A stretch of 64,000 bases of DNA from Watersipora subatra (GCF_963576615.1 NC_088714.1:6116670-6180669), one strand, 5' to 3'; shown: positions 1 to 11,821, counted from the first letter of the stretch. The notes: generated by a model from the letters alone, not told the origin. Translations and numbers: made by a program.

Positions 1-601
1 TTGAATTTGCTCCTTAGACTGCCTTTTGCAGATCGGTACATTTGAGAGATGCTTGATTATACATATTTTACTGCTGCTAACACAGCAGCTGGCATTAACA
101 GCATTGGAGCAAAACCAAGAAAAAGTCGTCTGTACGTATTAAAATCACCTAAAACTTTGAAACTTATATTTGCATATTAAACTTGGTAGTAACAAGTAAC
201 TGAAAAATGGTAAGCTTGGCAGTAGTTTGAGTTGCAACTGTAGTGATAGGCACAATAGACTTCAACACTTTAAGATAAGCCGGCAGTTAACTACTATTAG
301 ATGACCGACCAATGTTTTGATGAAAGGAAATCAATTTGCTTGAATAATACTTCGCAATCACAGAGATGTTGCCATAGAAAGATGTAGAGCCGTTGCTACC
401 GGTACACGCATTCCACAGAATTATGAACAATTTACGATGAATTAGCATCTGCAGCTAAACAGTTCGGGTAGCAACATTATTATTCAAATATTGCCAAGAA
501 GAAATGACATGAAAAGTTTTTGTTTTAGCTAAATTCATGTGAATTAGTAGGAGAAAGTGTGGTAGAGCTAAAACCTATCGAACCTATCGGAAGCCCCAGC
601 T

Positions 602-714
602 ATTCACATGACCTTCAGTGACAGTTTGCAATTCACATGACCTTGAGAGACAGTTTGCTATTCACATGACCTTCAGAGACAATTTGCTATTCACATGACC
701 TTCAGAGACAGCTT
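602..714. repeat. 30-bp tandem repeat, about 4 copies, in FAH intron 7
   Basis: Units begin ATTCACATGACCTTCAGAGA and repeat about every 30 bp with a few substitutions. The array lies just downstream of the exon 7 donor site (757-758 on the minus strand). The rest of 1-600 shows no recognisable exon. Confidence 0.85.
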
Positions 715-758
715 GATGAGAACTAAGCAATGACCTATAGCCTCATTACCCGACCCAC

Positions 759-3700
759 CTTGAATGGCTGCGGTCAAGTTGATATCAAAGCTGTAAGGGT
801 CAGAATGTGAAAGGTAGGGCATGGGCTTAGGGTCCTGCTGAGGTCCAGCAACACAGAACGGTGCCAGAGCTTCCATTGTCACCACCCATGGAGAAATGGA
901 TGTCCCAAGACTCTTGCCGAGGAAGGGACCCAGAGGTACATACTCCCACTTCTGAATGTCTCTAGCTATGGACACAAATGCTTGAGTAGCAATTTTATTT
1001 TCGATTGAACAAACCTACTTCCCAGTTGTAACTTCACAAGCTACAAAGTTCAAGCAGACCCGATCATAATTACAACAGCTTTGAAAGCTAATTGGAGGCA
1101 AAAACACTCAGAATAACTCCAAGATGCAACATAAGGCAGTAATTTTGTTGGCAAAACGTGTCGACAATGGGCCAATGTGTGAACACAAGACAAAACCTTT
1201 CTGTTAGCTGACACATTCCACATCTCGTTGCCACGCCACATGTTTTGGTCACCCAACATGACAGATAATTATAACACACGGTTGAAGCAGATTCTACAAA
1301 TGCCAAAAAAGTTGGGGCTGCCTTTAACTTCCAAGCAGTAGTTATAGAATTCCACAATCGACTAATGCATACGTGTTGCGGAGTGGGCTAGATTTAACTT
1401 CTGAGCGGTAGTTATAGAATTACACCAATTGGCTAATGCATACGTGTTGCGGAATGGGCTAGATTTAACTTCCGATTGATAGTTGTAGAATTACAACAAT
1501 CGACTAATGCATATGTGTTGCGGAGTTGGCTAGCAAGAAATTCTTTAAGCAAACAGGAAATTTGTGTGAAAATTTTCTAATTTTAATGAGAAATTGTTTT
1601 CATTAAAATTAGCTATTCTCGGATGTCATCGGTTTAGCTCTGCTTACATGAACAAGAATTTTGAAGGGATAATTTTAAGATGATCTGGTTAAAAAATGAG
1701 CCATTTTAATATAATTATGTAGAGTTGCAGCTGTTTCTGGTTGATATTTTAAAAAGATCGTGAATCTTTTTGTCCATTTTCATGACTTGGAAATGTTGAC
1801 AAAACCTAACCTGGTATTTGGTCGAGATTATGAAAAATATTATTTAAACATTAATTTGCAATGTTATCTGGTGTTAATGCAATAAACATTTGTGCAGTTA
1901 GTTGACCTTTAACCTCAAACCTCCTACAGCTGTCAGCATGAATAGAATGTGATTATCAACTAAACCCTTCCACATTATTCACCAACACAAGTGGAAATGT
2001 TCAAATCCATCACAATACCTTGCTACAACCCGCTAACTATGAAAGAAGATGAAGGAAAGTGAAAGAGATAAAATGGGCTCACCACTCCAGTCATTCATGA
2101 GAACCATTCCAAATATGTTCTCTCCAGCTGTTTCTACACTTATTGGCGAGCCTAGCTCGTTCGACTCACCCCCTATTTAAGCATAAAGTGGGATGTTAAA
2201 TAATGCATTTAAGGTCAATGAGTGAAGTGATGGTTTGAGAAGTGAACAGAATAATTGGAACAATTATTATTGGAACAATTATTGAAGGAATGTGTGAGAT
2301 CACAATCGTGAGAGATCTCAGGCTAAAATGAAATAACAACTCACCAACAAAAAAGGCCATCTCTACCTCGAAATCCATGAGCCGACAGGGGCCGAATACG
2401 GGTGGCTCCGCCTCATTTGGACGAGTCTGACCGTTAGGACGCCTGATTGGCGTGCCTGATACAACAACAGATGACGCCCTCCCTACAAACACATCCATGG
2501 TTCTAGACCAACAGAGACGCACTGGTAATAATCCCATCGGGGAGAAAATCTTGACAGTACAATTTATCTACTTTATTTTGTACATCGTACATAAACTAGA
2601 AAACAAAAAGAACGATTCTGCAACAATTTTAAGGTTTCTCACTCTTTTTATCCTCCTTATCTATGATAATCAACAACAGATTCTGTAATAACCAAACAGA
2701 AAGAAATACCATTATTGACAAGCTCTTGTGCAGGCACACCAAGAATAAGGGCATGAACACATACCATGATAACCAACAGGCAAGTACTTCCAGTTAGGCA
2801 TCAGAGCATTCTCAGGTCCTCTAAACATTGTTCCCACATTAGTCGCGTGCTCCTTTGAGGAATAAAAGTCTGTGTAGTCACCTGCAACAGCCTGACATTC
2901 TTTTCTTGTTGCTATTGCTATAGGTCTATTGCTATAGGTCTATTGCTATGGGTCTATTGCTAAAGGTATATTGCTAATCTATAGCAACACTGTATAAAAG
3001 GCAATAGCCGAGTTTGGTTGTAAAGGCAGATGATACAGAATAAAGAAATGAATATAAAGACCGGTGTGATACATAAGAAGGGAGATAGTGGATTGCTGCA
3101 GAGGATAAAGGTAAGGAGAGGTGTTACAATACCGATAGCAGCTGGCAGATGCATGGTCACAGTTTCCATGGGAACTAATGCGACCTCATTGCTTCGATTA
3201 GTGACACTGAGAATGGTCTGGACAGCTTGTCGGGCCTCCGACCAGGCAGCCTTTCCCAAAGCCATGAATGCGTTGAGCGTTGGCTAAAATAGTAACAGCA
3301 AACGCCTGGACAGTATGTTTATGAAGACCAAAACAGTGCGAGTATCAGAGTTATTGTATAGCCATAGTACACTTTAGTAGAGTATCAGAATTATTGTGCA
3401 GTAATAGTACACTTCAGTAGAGTACCAGAGTTATTGTATAGTAAGAGTACACTTCAGTAGAGTATCAGAGTTATTGTATAGCCGTAGTACACTTCAGTAG
3501 AGTATCAGAGTTATTGTACAGCCATAGTACATTTCAGTAGAGTACCAGAGTTATTGTATATCTATAGCACACTTCAGTAGAGTATCAGAGTTATTGTATA
3601 GCCATAGTACACTTCAGTAGAGTACCAGAGTTATTGTATAGCCATAGTACACTTCAGTAGAGTACCAGAGTTATTCTATAGCCATAGTACATTTCAGTAG

Positions 3701-6700
3701 AGTACCAGAGTTATTGTATATCGATAGCACACTTCAGTAGAGTATCAGAGTTATTGTGTATTTATAGCACACATAAGTAGAGTATCAGAATTATTGTATA
3801 TCTATAGCACACATAAGTAGAGTATCAGCGTTATTGTATAACCATAGTACACTTCAGTAGAATATCAGAGTTATTGTATAACCATAGCACACTTCAGTAG
3901 AGTACCAGAGTTATTGTATATCTATAGCACACATAACTAGAGTATCAGAGTTATTGTACAGCCATAGTACACTTCAGTAGACTACCAGAGTTATTGTATA
4001 GCCATAGTACACATAAGTAGAGTATCAGAGTTATTGTACAGCCATAGTACACTTCAGTAGACTACCAGAGTTATTGTATATCTATAGCACACATAACTAG
4101 AGTATCAGAGTTATTGTACAGCTATAGTACACTTCAGTAGACTACCAGAGTTATTGTATAGCCATAGTACACTTCAGTAGAGTACAAGAGTTACTGTATA
4201 GCCATAGTACACTTCAGTAGAGTACCAGAGTTATTGTATAGCCATAGTACACTTCAGTAGAGTACCAGAGTTATTGTATATCTATAGCACACATAAGTAG
4301 AGTATTAGAGTTATTGTATAGCCATAGTACACATAAGTAGAGTACCAGAGTTATTGTATAGCCATAGTACACTTCAGTAGAGTATCAGAGTTATTGTATA
4401 GCCATAGTACCCTTCAGTAGAGTATCAGAGTTATTGTGTGACTATAGTACACTTCAGTAGAGTATCAGAGTTATTGTATATCTATAGCACGCATAAGTAG
4501 AGTATCAGAGTTATTGTATAGCCATAGTACACTTCAGTAGAGTATCAGAGTTATTGTGTGACTATAGTACACTTCAGTAGAGTATCAGAGTTATTGTATA
4601 TCTATAGCACGCATAAGTAGAGTATCAGAGTTATTGTATAGCCATAGTACATTTCAGTAGAGTACCAGAGTTATTGTACAGTAATAGTACACTTCCAAGT
4701 TGTTAACAGAAGTATTGTATGCAAAATGCCTTGCCACTAGGAGCCAGAATTAATGTCCAGTCATGGTACCACCCAGGCGAGTCGTATAGTCGGCCAGGTA
4801 CGAAAATAGCTCCATTTACATGGAGCCAAATTTGTTACTTTTCCTCATATAACTTTATTGAAATATTTAAAAGCAAAAGGAAGGCTGCATAAGGGGAGTT
4901 AGTTTGTCAACCAATAAAAGTCTTACCTCGTCAAATACATGCTGTTTTGTTTGTAGCTGAGGACCGGTAAAGAGATGCTTCACTTGAGTAAGGTCAAGCA
5001 CATGTGCCCCTATGGCAACACCAATACGATGCTGGGACTGAAACAACCAAACAATGCAACTACCACATATTGACTGCAGCACAGATTACATACTGACAAT
5101 CATCGGGTTTCCATTTGTACCAATAATTACAATGTTTGAAACAAGGCAACGGTGAAAAATAGACTATTCTGACATTAATCTAGAGAAATGGATCAAGCCG
5201 AACCATGTCCGACTGATCGAACAGATCTAGCAAGAGAGAACTGCTCCGAAACTAAAATAAAGTCAGTTTTAGCGGTTCATTCATTTTTTATTGTTCATTT
5301 TTTTAATATTTATTTTTACTGATTAAAATTTTATGTAAGAAAACATATTTTAATCTTCACAGTTTCAAAATTGAACAACATCTGTTGTGCTGAAGGAGTG
5401 ATTTAAAATTCTACCATCGATAATAAGACTGAAACATATATTAGAATGGCGCACAACATTGTAATGTGTTTGTCAAGTGATGCCGACTGAATTGTAATTC
5501 TGCTTTAACCCAGATTGCCCTAAAGTGGACAACTTTGATCCAACCATTAGTAACCCTGCTTTAACCCAGATTGCCCTAAAGTGGACAACTTTGATCCAAC
5601 CATTAGTAACCCTGCTTTAACCCAGATTGCCCTAAAGTGGACAACTTTGATCCAACCATAAGTAACCCTGCTTTAACCCAGATTGCCCTAAAATGGACTA
5701 CTTTGATCCAACCAGTAAAAAATCTTACTAGAAAAGACAAATCTTTAACAAATATGTGCTAATAAAATAGAAACCTTTTGACACTGTCACGCAGATATAA
5801 ACCTTGTGTCAGATCAGTTCATACTGATACGTGTAGCAATAAACAATACTTTGTCTAGTTGCGAATAAGTGACTCTTTATTGCAAACTGACCGGTCCCAC
5901 ATTAGCTGATTCTCCCATCACCATAAGTAATTGGTGCTTAATACAACTAGGTGGTTTTGATCAAGGTATCTAAAATATGTACTAGACGGTTTGACAAGGA
6001 GCTAATTCGTAGGCTCTCATATGCCAGGCATTGGCTCATTCACTGAACAGACTAATCAATTGATTGATAGAACATCGCCACTCACTAACCCTAGTTGTTA
6101 CTTGCCAGTTTAAATAGTCAAAAATAGAAGTGCTGGATGTTTTCACAATCAAACATATTTGCATTATGCAAATTAATGCAGCAGTGTGAAAAATGAACAT
6201 TGCAAGCTTATAAGCTGTCACAAATGCCAACTTTTGCCACATGAAAATTCTTACAGTCACTTGCATTCAGTCATTTCTAGGTGCCTCGAGATAGAGAACA
6301 TGAGATGTAATTGTCAGCATTGCTCTATTGATGGCCCTGTTTGCCACCTAACATATAACATGCGATGTGAGACTGCAGGTGGAGCGCATAGTTGTAGTAG
6401 CGTTGATAGCAAAAACAATTGATTACATTTGTAGACCTCTGGCACTATTTGATAGATGTTTATTGTCAACCATCGCAACGACTGCAACGACTATACGAAC
6501 AATATGCAACTAGTCTCTCATAATTTCTACTATTTGTCCAACGATGTACTATTAGCACTATAAATAAATATAACAATTTTTTGCGATGATCCATTAGCTA
6601 GTCCATGCAAAAAAAGACGCTGATCAACCAATCTGAGGACAAGGCCTGCCTGACAAACTTTCACTAGCCAAAACACGGGATTATATATGTTACCTCTGAT

Positions 6701-7177
6701 TATCTCTTGAAAATGCTAAATGACTTTTCATTAAATTAGCTGCTACTTATACAGTCAAACAGTACTTGTGATACCATTGGCATATGAATTTTTTGACTAA
6801 CACAAAGTCCTTTCAAATACAAGACGCTTTAAGCTTCCTAAAATGTTCTGCAACTCTCAATTTTTGTTACCAAAAATTTCTTGCACTAACAATGCTTTCT
6901 GCACACCTCATCCGTTTTTAACATTATTAACTTTCTTGTAACGTTGCGACTAGACAACAACAAAACAGTTATTACCAATTATAAAAAAACCCCACTGGGT
7001 GGGGGGTTTTTATATCATTGTTATTATTGAGGTTTGCCACCGACACGTTTAAAAATAAACGGCAGATAGTAAAACAACAGAAGAGTCAATACTTACATTT
7101 GATGGTGTTGAAAACACGCCATATGGTAAATTTTCATACGTAAATGGGCAATTCGGGGGAACTTCGACAAATGACAT
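759..7177 (-). CDS. FAH: Fumarylacetoacetase (FAH), exons 1-7, 3' part beyond left edge
   Basis: FAH hydrolyses fumarylacetoacetate to fumarate and acetoacetate in the cytosol, the last step of tyrosine degradation. I read seven coding exons on the minus strand: 7097-7177, 4927-5037, 3133-3283, 2765-2881, 2345-2482, 2083-2172 and 759-965. All have GT/AG borders and agree in phase, giving 298 codons plus one base of about 419 usual for the family. The start ATG (7175-7177) opens a peptide beginning MSFVEVPPN, like other FAH N-termini. Exon 2 has RIGVAIG and KHLFTGP. Exon 3 has TMHLPAAIG. Exon 4 has GDYTDFYSS and the EHATNVG segment with the catalytic histidine. Exon 5 has [13 protein letters not shown] and the acidic metal-binding stretch [10 protein letters not shown]. 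Exon 6 has [10 protein letters not shown]. Exon 7 has [18 protein letters not shown]. The exons for the final third (TISGPE region) are not in 1-758, so the gene is cut by the window edge, not visibly broken. Four introns hold tandem repeats. Confidence 0.94.
1320..1535. repeat. About 72-bp tandem repeat, nearly 3 copies, in FAH intron 6
   Basis: Copies share a core reading CTAATGCATACGTGTTGCGG followed by a 'ggctagatttaacttc' segment. Similarity between copies is high. The remainder of intron 6 (966-2082) shows nothing else I can name. Confidence 0.75.
2915..2977. repeat. 18-bp tandem repeat in FAH intron 3
   Basis: About 3.5 copies of TATTGCTATAGGTC-type units, just upstream of the exon 4 acceptor (exon starts 2881 on the minus strand). 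Confidence 0.75.
3336..4692. repeat. 40-bp minisatellite, about 34 copies, in FAH intron 2
   Basis: The unit has an invariant half (AGTAGAGTAYCAGAGTTATT) and a variable half (GTATAGCCATAGTACACTTC, or a TCTATAGCACACATA variant). Variant types are interspersed and some blocks are duplicated (4441-4560 resembles 4561-4680), which suggests unequal exchange. The array fills most of the intron between exons 2 and 3. Confidence 0.95.
5515..5705. repeat. 56-bp tandem repeat, about 3.4 copies, in FAH intron 1
   Basis: Nearly identical units containing CTGCTTTAACCCAGATTGCC and AAAGTGGACAACTTTGATCC. The first three copies differ at only one or two bases, so the expansion is recent. No exon is visible elsewhere in intron 1 (5038-7096). 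Confidence 0.9.
6982..7012. other. Strong A/C-G/T hairpin in FAH intron 1
   Basis: A run of A and four C is followed by ACTGGGT and then six G and five T, so the two arms can pair. It looks like a bacterial-style terminator but lies in an animal intron. No function is assigned. Confidence 0.5.
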
Positions 7178-8082
7178 TCTGATTTAGAAGCAACGGTAAC
7201 CGGCTGACTGTCTTCAATGGGAATTATTTTTTGATGTACCGCTTAGCCTCACAGTCAGAGTTACTGATAATGATAAAATGAAAACTCTGTAAAAATAGCA
7301 AGATTTACAGGTTTTTAGGCTAGGTCGTCGTCATTCACCGCGGCTCAAAGTGAATGTGTCTTTTTTTACTTGTGGCGTGTCCATTAAAAAGAGTTATTAA
7401 TTAGATGATTCATTTCCAAGAGCAAGAGCATACAACTCTTACGCAATAAACAGGTAAGTCGGCAACGGTACGATCGATTAACGCATATCAGAACAATTAT
7501 ACACAATAGTATAATAAGAACGCGACAACTAAGCTTATACGTTGTAAAATATTCTGCAGATATACATATTTTGACAAGCAGCATTTTGCTCAATTGCATC
7601 TATTTTTTCAAACTAATTACACATATAATCGCAATATTAATTTATATAACAATGTTTGAAAAAGCTGTTGTAAACTTCCAAATATGTATCAAATCTGAAG
7701 CAGCATTTGAAATAACCCTAATAATAATGTGTCACAAATGTTCACAAGGCCATAACTCAGGTGGATAAAAATTGAGATTACTGATTCAATGAAGGATAGC
7801 CGCTATCAATACCTGCTTGGCTTTAGCTAGCCTACCACGAATCATGAACTTGTAAACTGTTTAGTAATCCCACCACGGTAGAACGGCTTATGTGAATCGG
7901 GGAGAGTGAAGTAAGTTGAGCATCGGGGCAAATTGAGCATTGCCATTTCTTACCATCCATGTGCTTTGTTGTTTACATTTGTGAAATAATTTCACAGCCA
8001 CGAACATTACATGCAGGTATTTACAAACTCAATGTGAAAAAAAGAGAGGTATGCCATTTGTTCAGAATTGCGTCCTTTTTTT
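7178..8082. other. FAH upstream region, no gene seen
   Basis: This is the 5' flank of FAH. No convincing TATA box or CpG-rich promoter was recognised near 7178-7350, and no open frame longer than chance is seen. Confidence 0.4.
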
Positions 8083-8090
8083 GTCTAGTT

Positions 8091-8651
8091 CAGCTATGGC
8101 CAAATGGCGGATCTAGATCCGGATCTGGATCTTGTTAGTTTTTTTGTGGATCTTTCAAGTTGGCTGTTAAAAAAGATTTTTGAAGTATTTTTTAAAAATT
8201 TGGTTTTAAAAAGATTTTTATAAACTTTTATTAGAATTTTTTTGTAAGTTCATTGTATTCAGCAATGATTTGTGAAAAATATCGTGAAACATGACTCATA
8301 AATACTGATTTTCATGAACATTAAGAGTCGCTGCAAATAGCAGTAAACTGCGTTTTGATAGTATTGTGAAGTCAAAGCCCTCTCATCATTTTTCTCACTG
8401 ATATCAGACATATTTATTTCATCACATTCATTCACTGATTTTTAGTCAAATTTAATATATAAAAAGTTTTTTTAAATCGTATTTTACGCCTTGTTTTAAG
8501 ATGTACACAAATAGTTGCATGTTTATGTATAGTAAAAAAGAAAAAAATGCACATCTACAGCTTGTTGTGGATCTTTAATGTGTGTTGCGGATCTTTAATG
8601 TGGCAGATGTGGCTGTAACGGATCATGGCCAAAATCATTTGGCCATCCCTG
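8091..8651. mobile_element. hAT-type non-autonomous DNA transposon with 8-bp target duplication
   Basis: The left end reads CAGCTATGGCCAAATG. The right end, reverse-complemented, reads CAGGGATGGCCAAATG. Both match the hAT-style terminal pattern CAG(N)2ATGGCCAAA. The element is flanked by the identical 8-mer GTCTAGTT at 8083-8090 and 8652-8659, the length of a hAT target-site duplication. The 561-bp interior is AT-rich with GGATCT motifs near both ends and no transposase reading frame, so it is a deletion derivative or MITE needing a transposase in trans. Confidence 0.88.
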
Positions 8652-8659
8652 GTCTAGTT

Positions 8660-9540
8660 GTTCTGTGCACCATATTTGTGCGAAAGGTAAATTGAGCCAG
8701 TCTGTGACCAGTACATTGTTACAACTTATTAAAAAGAATGTTTCTGAAGTAATAGTATAATGTTTTGCGATTCCATGTGTGGGTTTCTCAGCTTTGACAA
8801 CACCTGAAAAGTTGCGTTTGGGGCAAGTTGATCTTTGTTGATTTGAATGATATGAATCTGATTTGATATGAATCTGATACTTCTGATCTTGGACAGTTCA
8901 CATATCAGCATTGATGGTGTAGAATGGTTTTGTATACTTGCATGGGATGATTGCTAAAATTATAGAGGAAAAAATAAATGCCAACACGATCAACAACAAA
9001 CTGAGGCCTAATTCAAATCTGCAATTTATTATTATATAATTAGATTGTAAAAATTAGGTTTTCTTTTGATGAAACAACGTTACAAAACAACGCAAATACT
9101 ACAAATATAATCATGTGGGCTAATCGCTTCAACTGATCCGTAAAGCCTATATTAGTAATGGTAGCATGAATATAACAATAAAAATGCAATCCAAATTTTA
9201 TGATAATATTAGTCATATATTTTATGAGCAATTAGAGCATTTCTGACAATTCAGATCGAACAGAAAATTTAAATTTCTTTACTCTACTCGGTTAACCAAG
9301 TTAATTCAAGTGAGTCAGGTTAACATCGAACGTAGCCTATGCAACTCAGCCTGTGTCTCATTGTCACCCAGTCATATCAAATCATTTCTTTGTACTAATG
9401 TACAGTACTACATGTTTTAACTTATTATATTTATTAATTTATATTACAAAATAACTATATTTGTTACTAATATTTATTTAAAATTCTTCATCAATCACTT
9501 ACGGCTGAGGTTTTCCTGTTTGACAATGCTCTCTTGCTGT
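8660..9540. other. Intergenic DNA, nothing recognised
   Basis: AT-rich intergenic sequence between the hAT element and the transposase remnant. Only short chance open frames on either strand. Confidence 0.4.
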
Positions 9541-9559
9541 ATGGTACAACACCATTAGG

Positions 9560-10050
9560 GAATGGAACCACTCCCTCTTTCAAGAGGGATTAGTGAAAGA
9601 TTAAAGCAAATTTTAACACTGCCATTAATATCTTGATGAGGCTTAATAATGGTGAGCCTGTTCAATATGTAGAAATTGCAGAGCTTGTCAACCAAGCTGT
9701 TCTAAATGCTCTAACACCTATAACACTATATCTGGATTTAAGAGGTCAGGTATAACCATCTGAATCATGATGCTTATATGAATCGGACTTTGTGGCAGCT
9801 GTTACATATCGTCCTATGGCAGTCAGTAGAAAATTCAAATTTGTCTCAATTGGGTGTTCATGGGACTATGATTGATGAAGATGATAAAGGTAGTCTACGT
9901 AAACTATTTGATTCAAACAGGGGAGAGCTCACCTACTCGAACATCCTTCCACTATCCAGACAAAGAAGGGATGGTTGGACTAAGAAAATATCCATAGCCA
10001 TTTATCGACTAGCAAGGAAGAGTTCATTTCATTTATGCATTGGACTGTGA
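9560..10050 (+). mobile_element. Decayed C-terminal part of a pogo/Tigger-like DDE transposase
   Basis: Reading across frames on the plus strand gives pieces in the order expected for the C-terminal end of this family. First comes IAELVNQAVLNALTP. Then GFKRSGI is followed by stops and a frame change into SDFVAAVTYRP. After another shift comes NILPLSRQRRDGWTKK. This mirrors the family order of an ELV..A helix, a GF..SGIYPF motif, a DF/TDRP motif and an IRPLP block, as I know it. Several stops and frameshifts show it is dead. No catalytic DDE part was found upstream and no terminal repeats were identified. It ends about 100 bp from the H2A 3' end. Confidence 0.55.
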
Positions 10051-10145
10051 CCTTTACCCATTTATACTTTTAGCTACGCGAGTATGCTCTTACTTTAGCT
10101 TAAGCTTAGCTACTTTAGGATAACACAGAAAATATTGCACAAAAT

Positions 10146-10184
10146 GAACAACTCTTGAGAACAATGGTGGTCCTGAAAAGGACC
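10146..10184 (-). terminator. Histone H2A mRNA 3'-end signals (stem-loop and downstream motif)
   Basis: On the minus strand GGTCCTTTTCAGGACC (10169-10184) forms the 6-bp stem and 4-nt loop of replication-dependent histone messages, with a compensated T:A pair. AGAGTTGTTC follows 13 nt later (10146-10155). The stem-loop binds SLBP and the downstream element guides U7-dependent cleavage in known systems; that role here is inferred from position. Confidence 0.92.
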
Positions 10185-10210
10185 TTTGGAAATTACAAAT
10201 GCACAGCCAT

Positions 10211-10585
10211 TTATGCAGCTTTTTTGGTCTTGCTAGGCAGAAGAACTGCTTGGATATTTGGAAGTACACCTCCTTGTGCAATTGTTACACCACTCATCAA
10301 CCTGTTCAATTCCTCATCGTTTCGAATGGCCAACTGAAGATGCCTCGGAATAATCCTCGTTTTTTTGTTATCACGAGCAGCATTGCCCGCGAGCTCCAGC
10401 ACTTCGGCTGCCAAATATTCCATCACCGCCGCTAAATATACTGGAGCACCCGCACCAACCCTCTCTGCATAGTTTCCTTTTCTCAGAAGTCTATGAATTC
10501 TCCCGACAGGAAATTGGAGACCAGCTCTGGAAGATCTGGTCTTGCTCTTTGACTTTGCTTTTCCACCTTTACCTCGCCCAGACAT
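10211..10585 (-). CDS. Histone H2A, replication-dependent
   Basis: A 124-residue intronless frame. It starts [20 protein letters not shown] and carries the histone-fold motifs [40 protein letters not shown] and [18 protein letters not shown], ending PSKTKKAA. There is no SQE/D tail, so it is not H2A.X, and the acidic patch residues of canonical H2A are present. It pairs with H2B in the nucleosome core. It is divergent from H2B across 267 bp and has a stem-loop 3' end, so S-phase expression is expected. Small departures from the most common animal form are Met in VMEYL and RLM in place of KLL. Confidence 0.97.
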   Translation of the reverse strand: MSGRGKGGKAKSKSKTRSSRAGLQFPVGRIHRLLRKGNYAERVGAGAPVYLAAVMEYLAAEVLELAGNAARDNKKTRIIPRHLQLAIRNDEELNRLMSGVTIAQGGVLPNIQAVLLPSKTKKAA

Positions 10586-10852
10586 ATTTGAAGAATTACG
10601 ATTACCGAATTATTGCGACGGAAAACTTCGCACATGCAGAAAGATCGACTTGCAAAAGTTTTTATAGTTACAAGACGTAGTTGAAAGTAACCAATAACGT
10701 GACTGTATTGACATGAAATAATTTCCAACGCGCTAGCTATAAAATCAGCCAATGAGTTACTTTGCTTTGAACCACTTCATTTGCATATAACAACGTATAT
10801 AAAACTACGCCTTTCAATCAACCGCCATACACAATTCCTGCACACAATCATA
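10586..10852. promoter_or_regulatory. Shared H2A/H2B divergent promoter
   Basis: For H2B, TATATAAAA lies at 10796-10804 about 50 bp before the ATG. The octamer ATTTGCAT is at 10779-10786, and a CCAAT box lies in AGCCAATGAG near 10748. For H2A, a TATAAAA (reverse of 10660-10666) lies about 75 bp before its ATG, with a second CCAAT-like ACCAATAA near 10690. The octamer is a known H2B promoter element in vertebrates (Oct-1 site); its use here is inferred. Confidence 0.8.
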
Positions 10853-11221
10853 ATGCCTCCTAAAGTTAGTAGCAAAGGCGCCAAAAAGGCTGGCAAGGCC
10901 AAGGCCGCACGATCCGGTGATAAGAAGAGGAAAAGGCGAAGGAAAGAAAGCTATGGAATTTACATCTACAAAGTTCTGAAGCAAGTGCACCCAGACACCG
11001 GTGTTTCAAGCAAAGCCATGAGCATAATGAATAGTTTTGTCAATGATGTTTTTGAGAGGATTGCTGCTGAGGCATCCAGGCTTGCTCACTACAACAAACG
11101 ATCAACCATAACCAGCCGTGAGGTACAAACTGCTGTGCGACTTATTCTCCCTGGAGAATTAGCCAAGCACGCCGTTTCAGAAGGCACCAAGGCTGTTACC
11201 AAGTACACAAGCTCCAAGTAA
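10853..11221 (+). CDS. Histone H2B, replication-dependent
   Basis: A 122-residue core histone. I chose the ATG at 10853 because it gives [17 protein letters not shown], the usual animal H2B opening. The in-frame upstream start at 10781 would put the TATA box inside the coding region. The tail is lysine-rich. The fold contains [39 protein letters not shown] and [20 protein letters not shown], ending VTKYTSSK with the conserved ubiquitylation-site lysine region. It is divergent from H2A and convergent toward H3, and has its own stem-loop downstream. Confidence 0.97.
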   Translation: MPPKVSSKGAKKAGKAKAARSGDKKRKRRRKESYGIYIYKVLKQVHPDTGVSSKAMSIMNSFVNDVFERIAAEASRLAHYNKRSTITSREVQTAVRLILPGELAKHAVSEGTKAVTKYTSSK

Positions 11222-11245
11222 ATGCTTGCGTACTGCTCCCACCTC

Positions 11246-11283
11246 GGCCCTTTTCAGGGCCATCAAAACGATCAGAGTTGTTC
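11246..11283 (+). terminator. Histone H2B mRNA 3'-end signals
   Basis: Stem-loop GGCCCTTTTCAGGGCC at 11246-11261, followed 12 nt later by AGAGTTGTTC at 11274-11283. The same decamer at nearly the same spacing follows the H2A and H4 stem-loops. Confidence 0.93.
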
Positions 11284-11454
11284 TATACTATTTAATATCA
11301 GTCATTGTTGCACAATGCTAAACTGATACTATATGTTGTTACCTATGATAATGCTTGCACATTCTGAACGAGCCCCCTTAGCAATGCAGTGAATGATGGC
11401 CAATGATATACGAACTGCAGCTTACTACCGTAAACTCCATAATGTCCCTTTTGC

Positions 11455-11503
11455 GACCCGAGATTATGAAAACCTCGCCCGCGGTTTTCATAATCTCGGG
11501 GTC
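11455..11503. repeat. Near-perfect inverted repeat, 21-bp arms
   Basis: GACCCGAGATTATGAAAACC and its reverse complement are separated by about 8 bases. The stem is near perfect and the spacer is GC-rich. It lies between the convergent H2B and H3 genes; it could be a tiny foldback element. No function known. Confidence 0.8.
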
Positions 11504-11640
11504 ACGAACCTGCGGTTTCTAAGAAAAAGCGACGTCGGCTAGACACCGGGGCTGTACGGCTTGCCCTTGTTTTCTCGCCCTTATTTTGTTAAATAATATA
11601 CTATTGGCAACTTAAAACTACCTAATGACATGTGTTGTTT

Positions 11641-11821
11641 AATATTGGTTTTTCCTGTCTGAATGACATTACAGGGTGCAACGTCCAAACAGGCAATATA
11701 TAAATATTGAAGAATCTTTTGCACGCATCATATTGCATAAATTGAGAGAAAAGTAATAGAAATTATTTTTATGACAGATATGGTCATTCTGCCCTCTAAC
11801 TAGACAGGAAAAACCAATATT
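11641..11821. mobile_element. Candidate 181-bp MITE with 20-bp terminal inverted repeats
   Basis: AATATTGGTTTTTCCTGTCT at 11641-11660 is matched perfectly by its reverse complement at 11802-11821. The interior does not pair. The flanks have no clear target duplication, so the transposon family is not assigned. It sits in the H2B-H3 spacer, whose other parts (11284-11454, 11822-12194) show nothing recognisable. Confidence 0.55.

Noticed and set aside
6982-7012. Rho-independent terminator
   Set aside because: The hairpin with T run is in an intron of an animal gene, where this signal has no such role.
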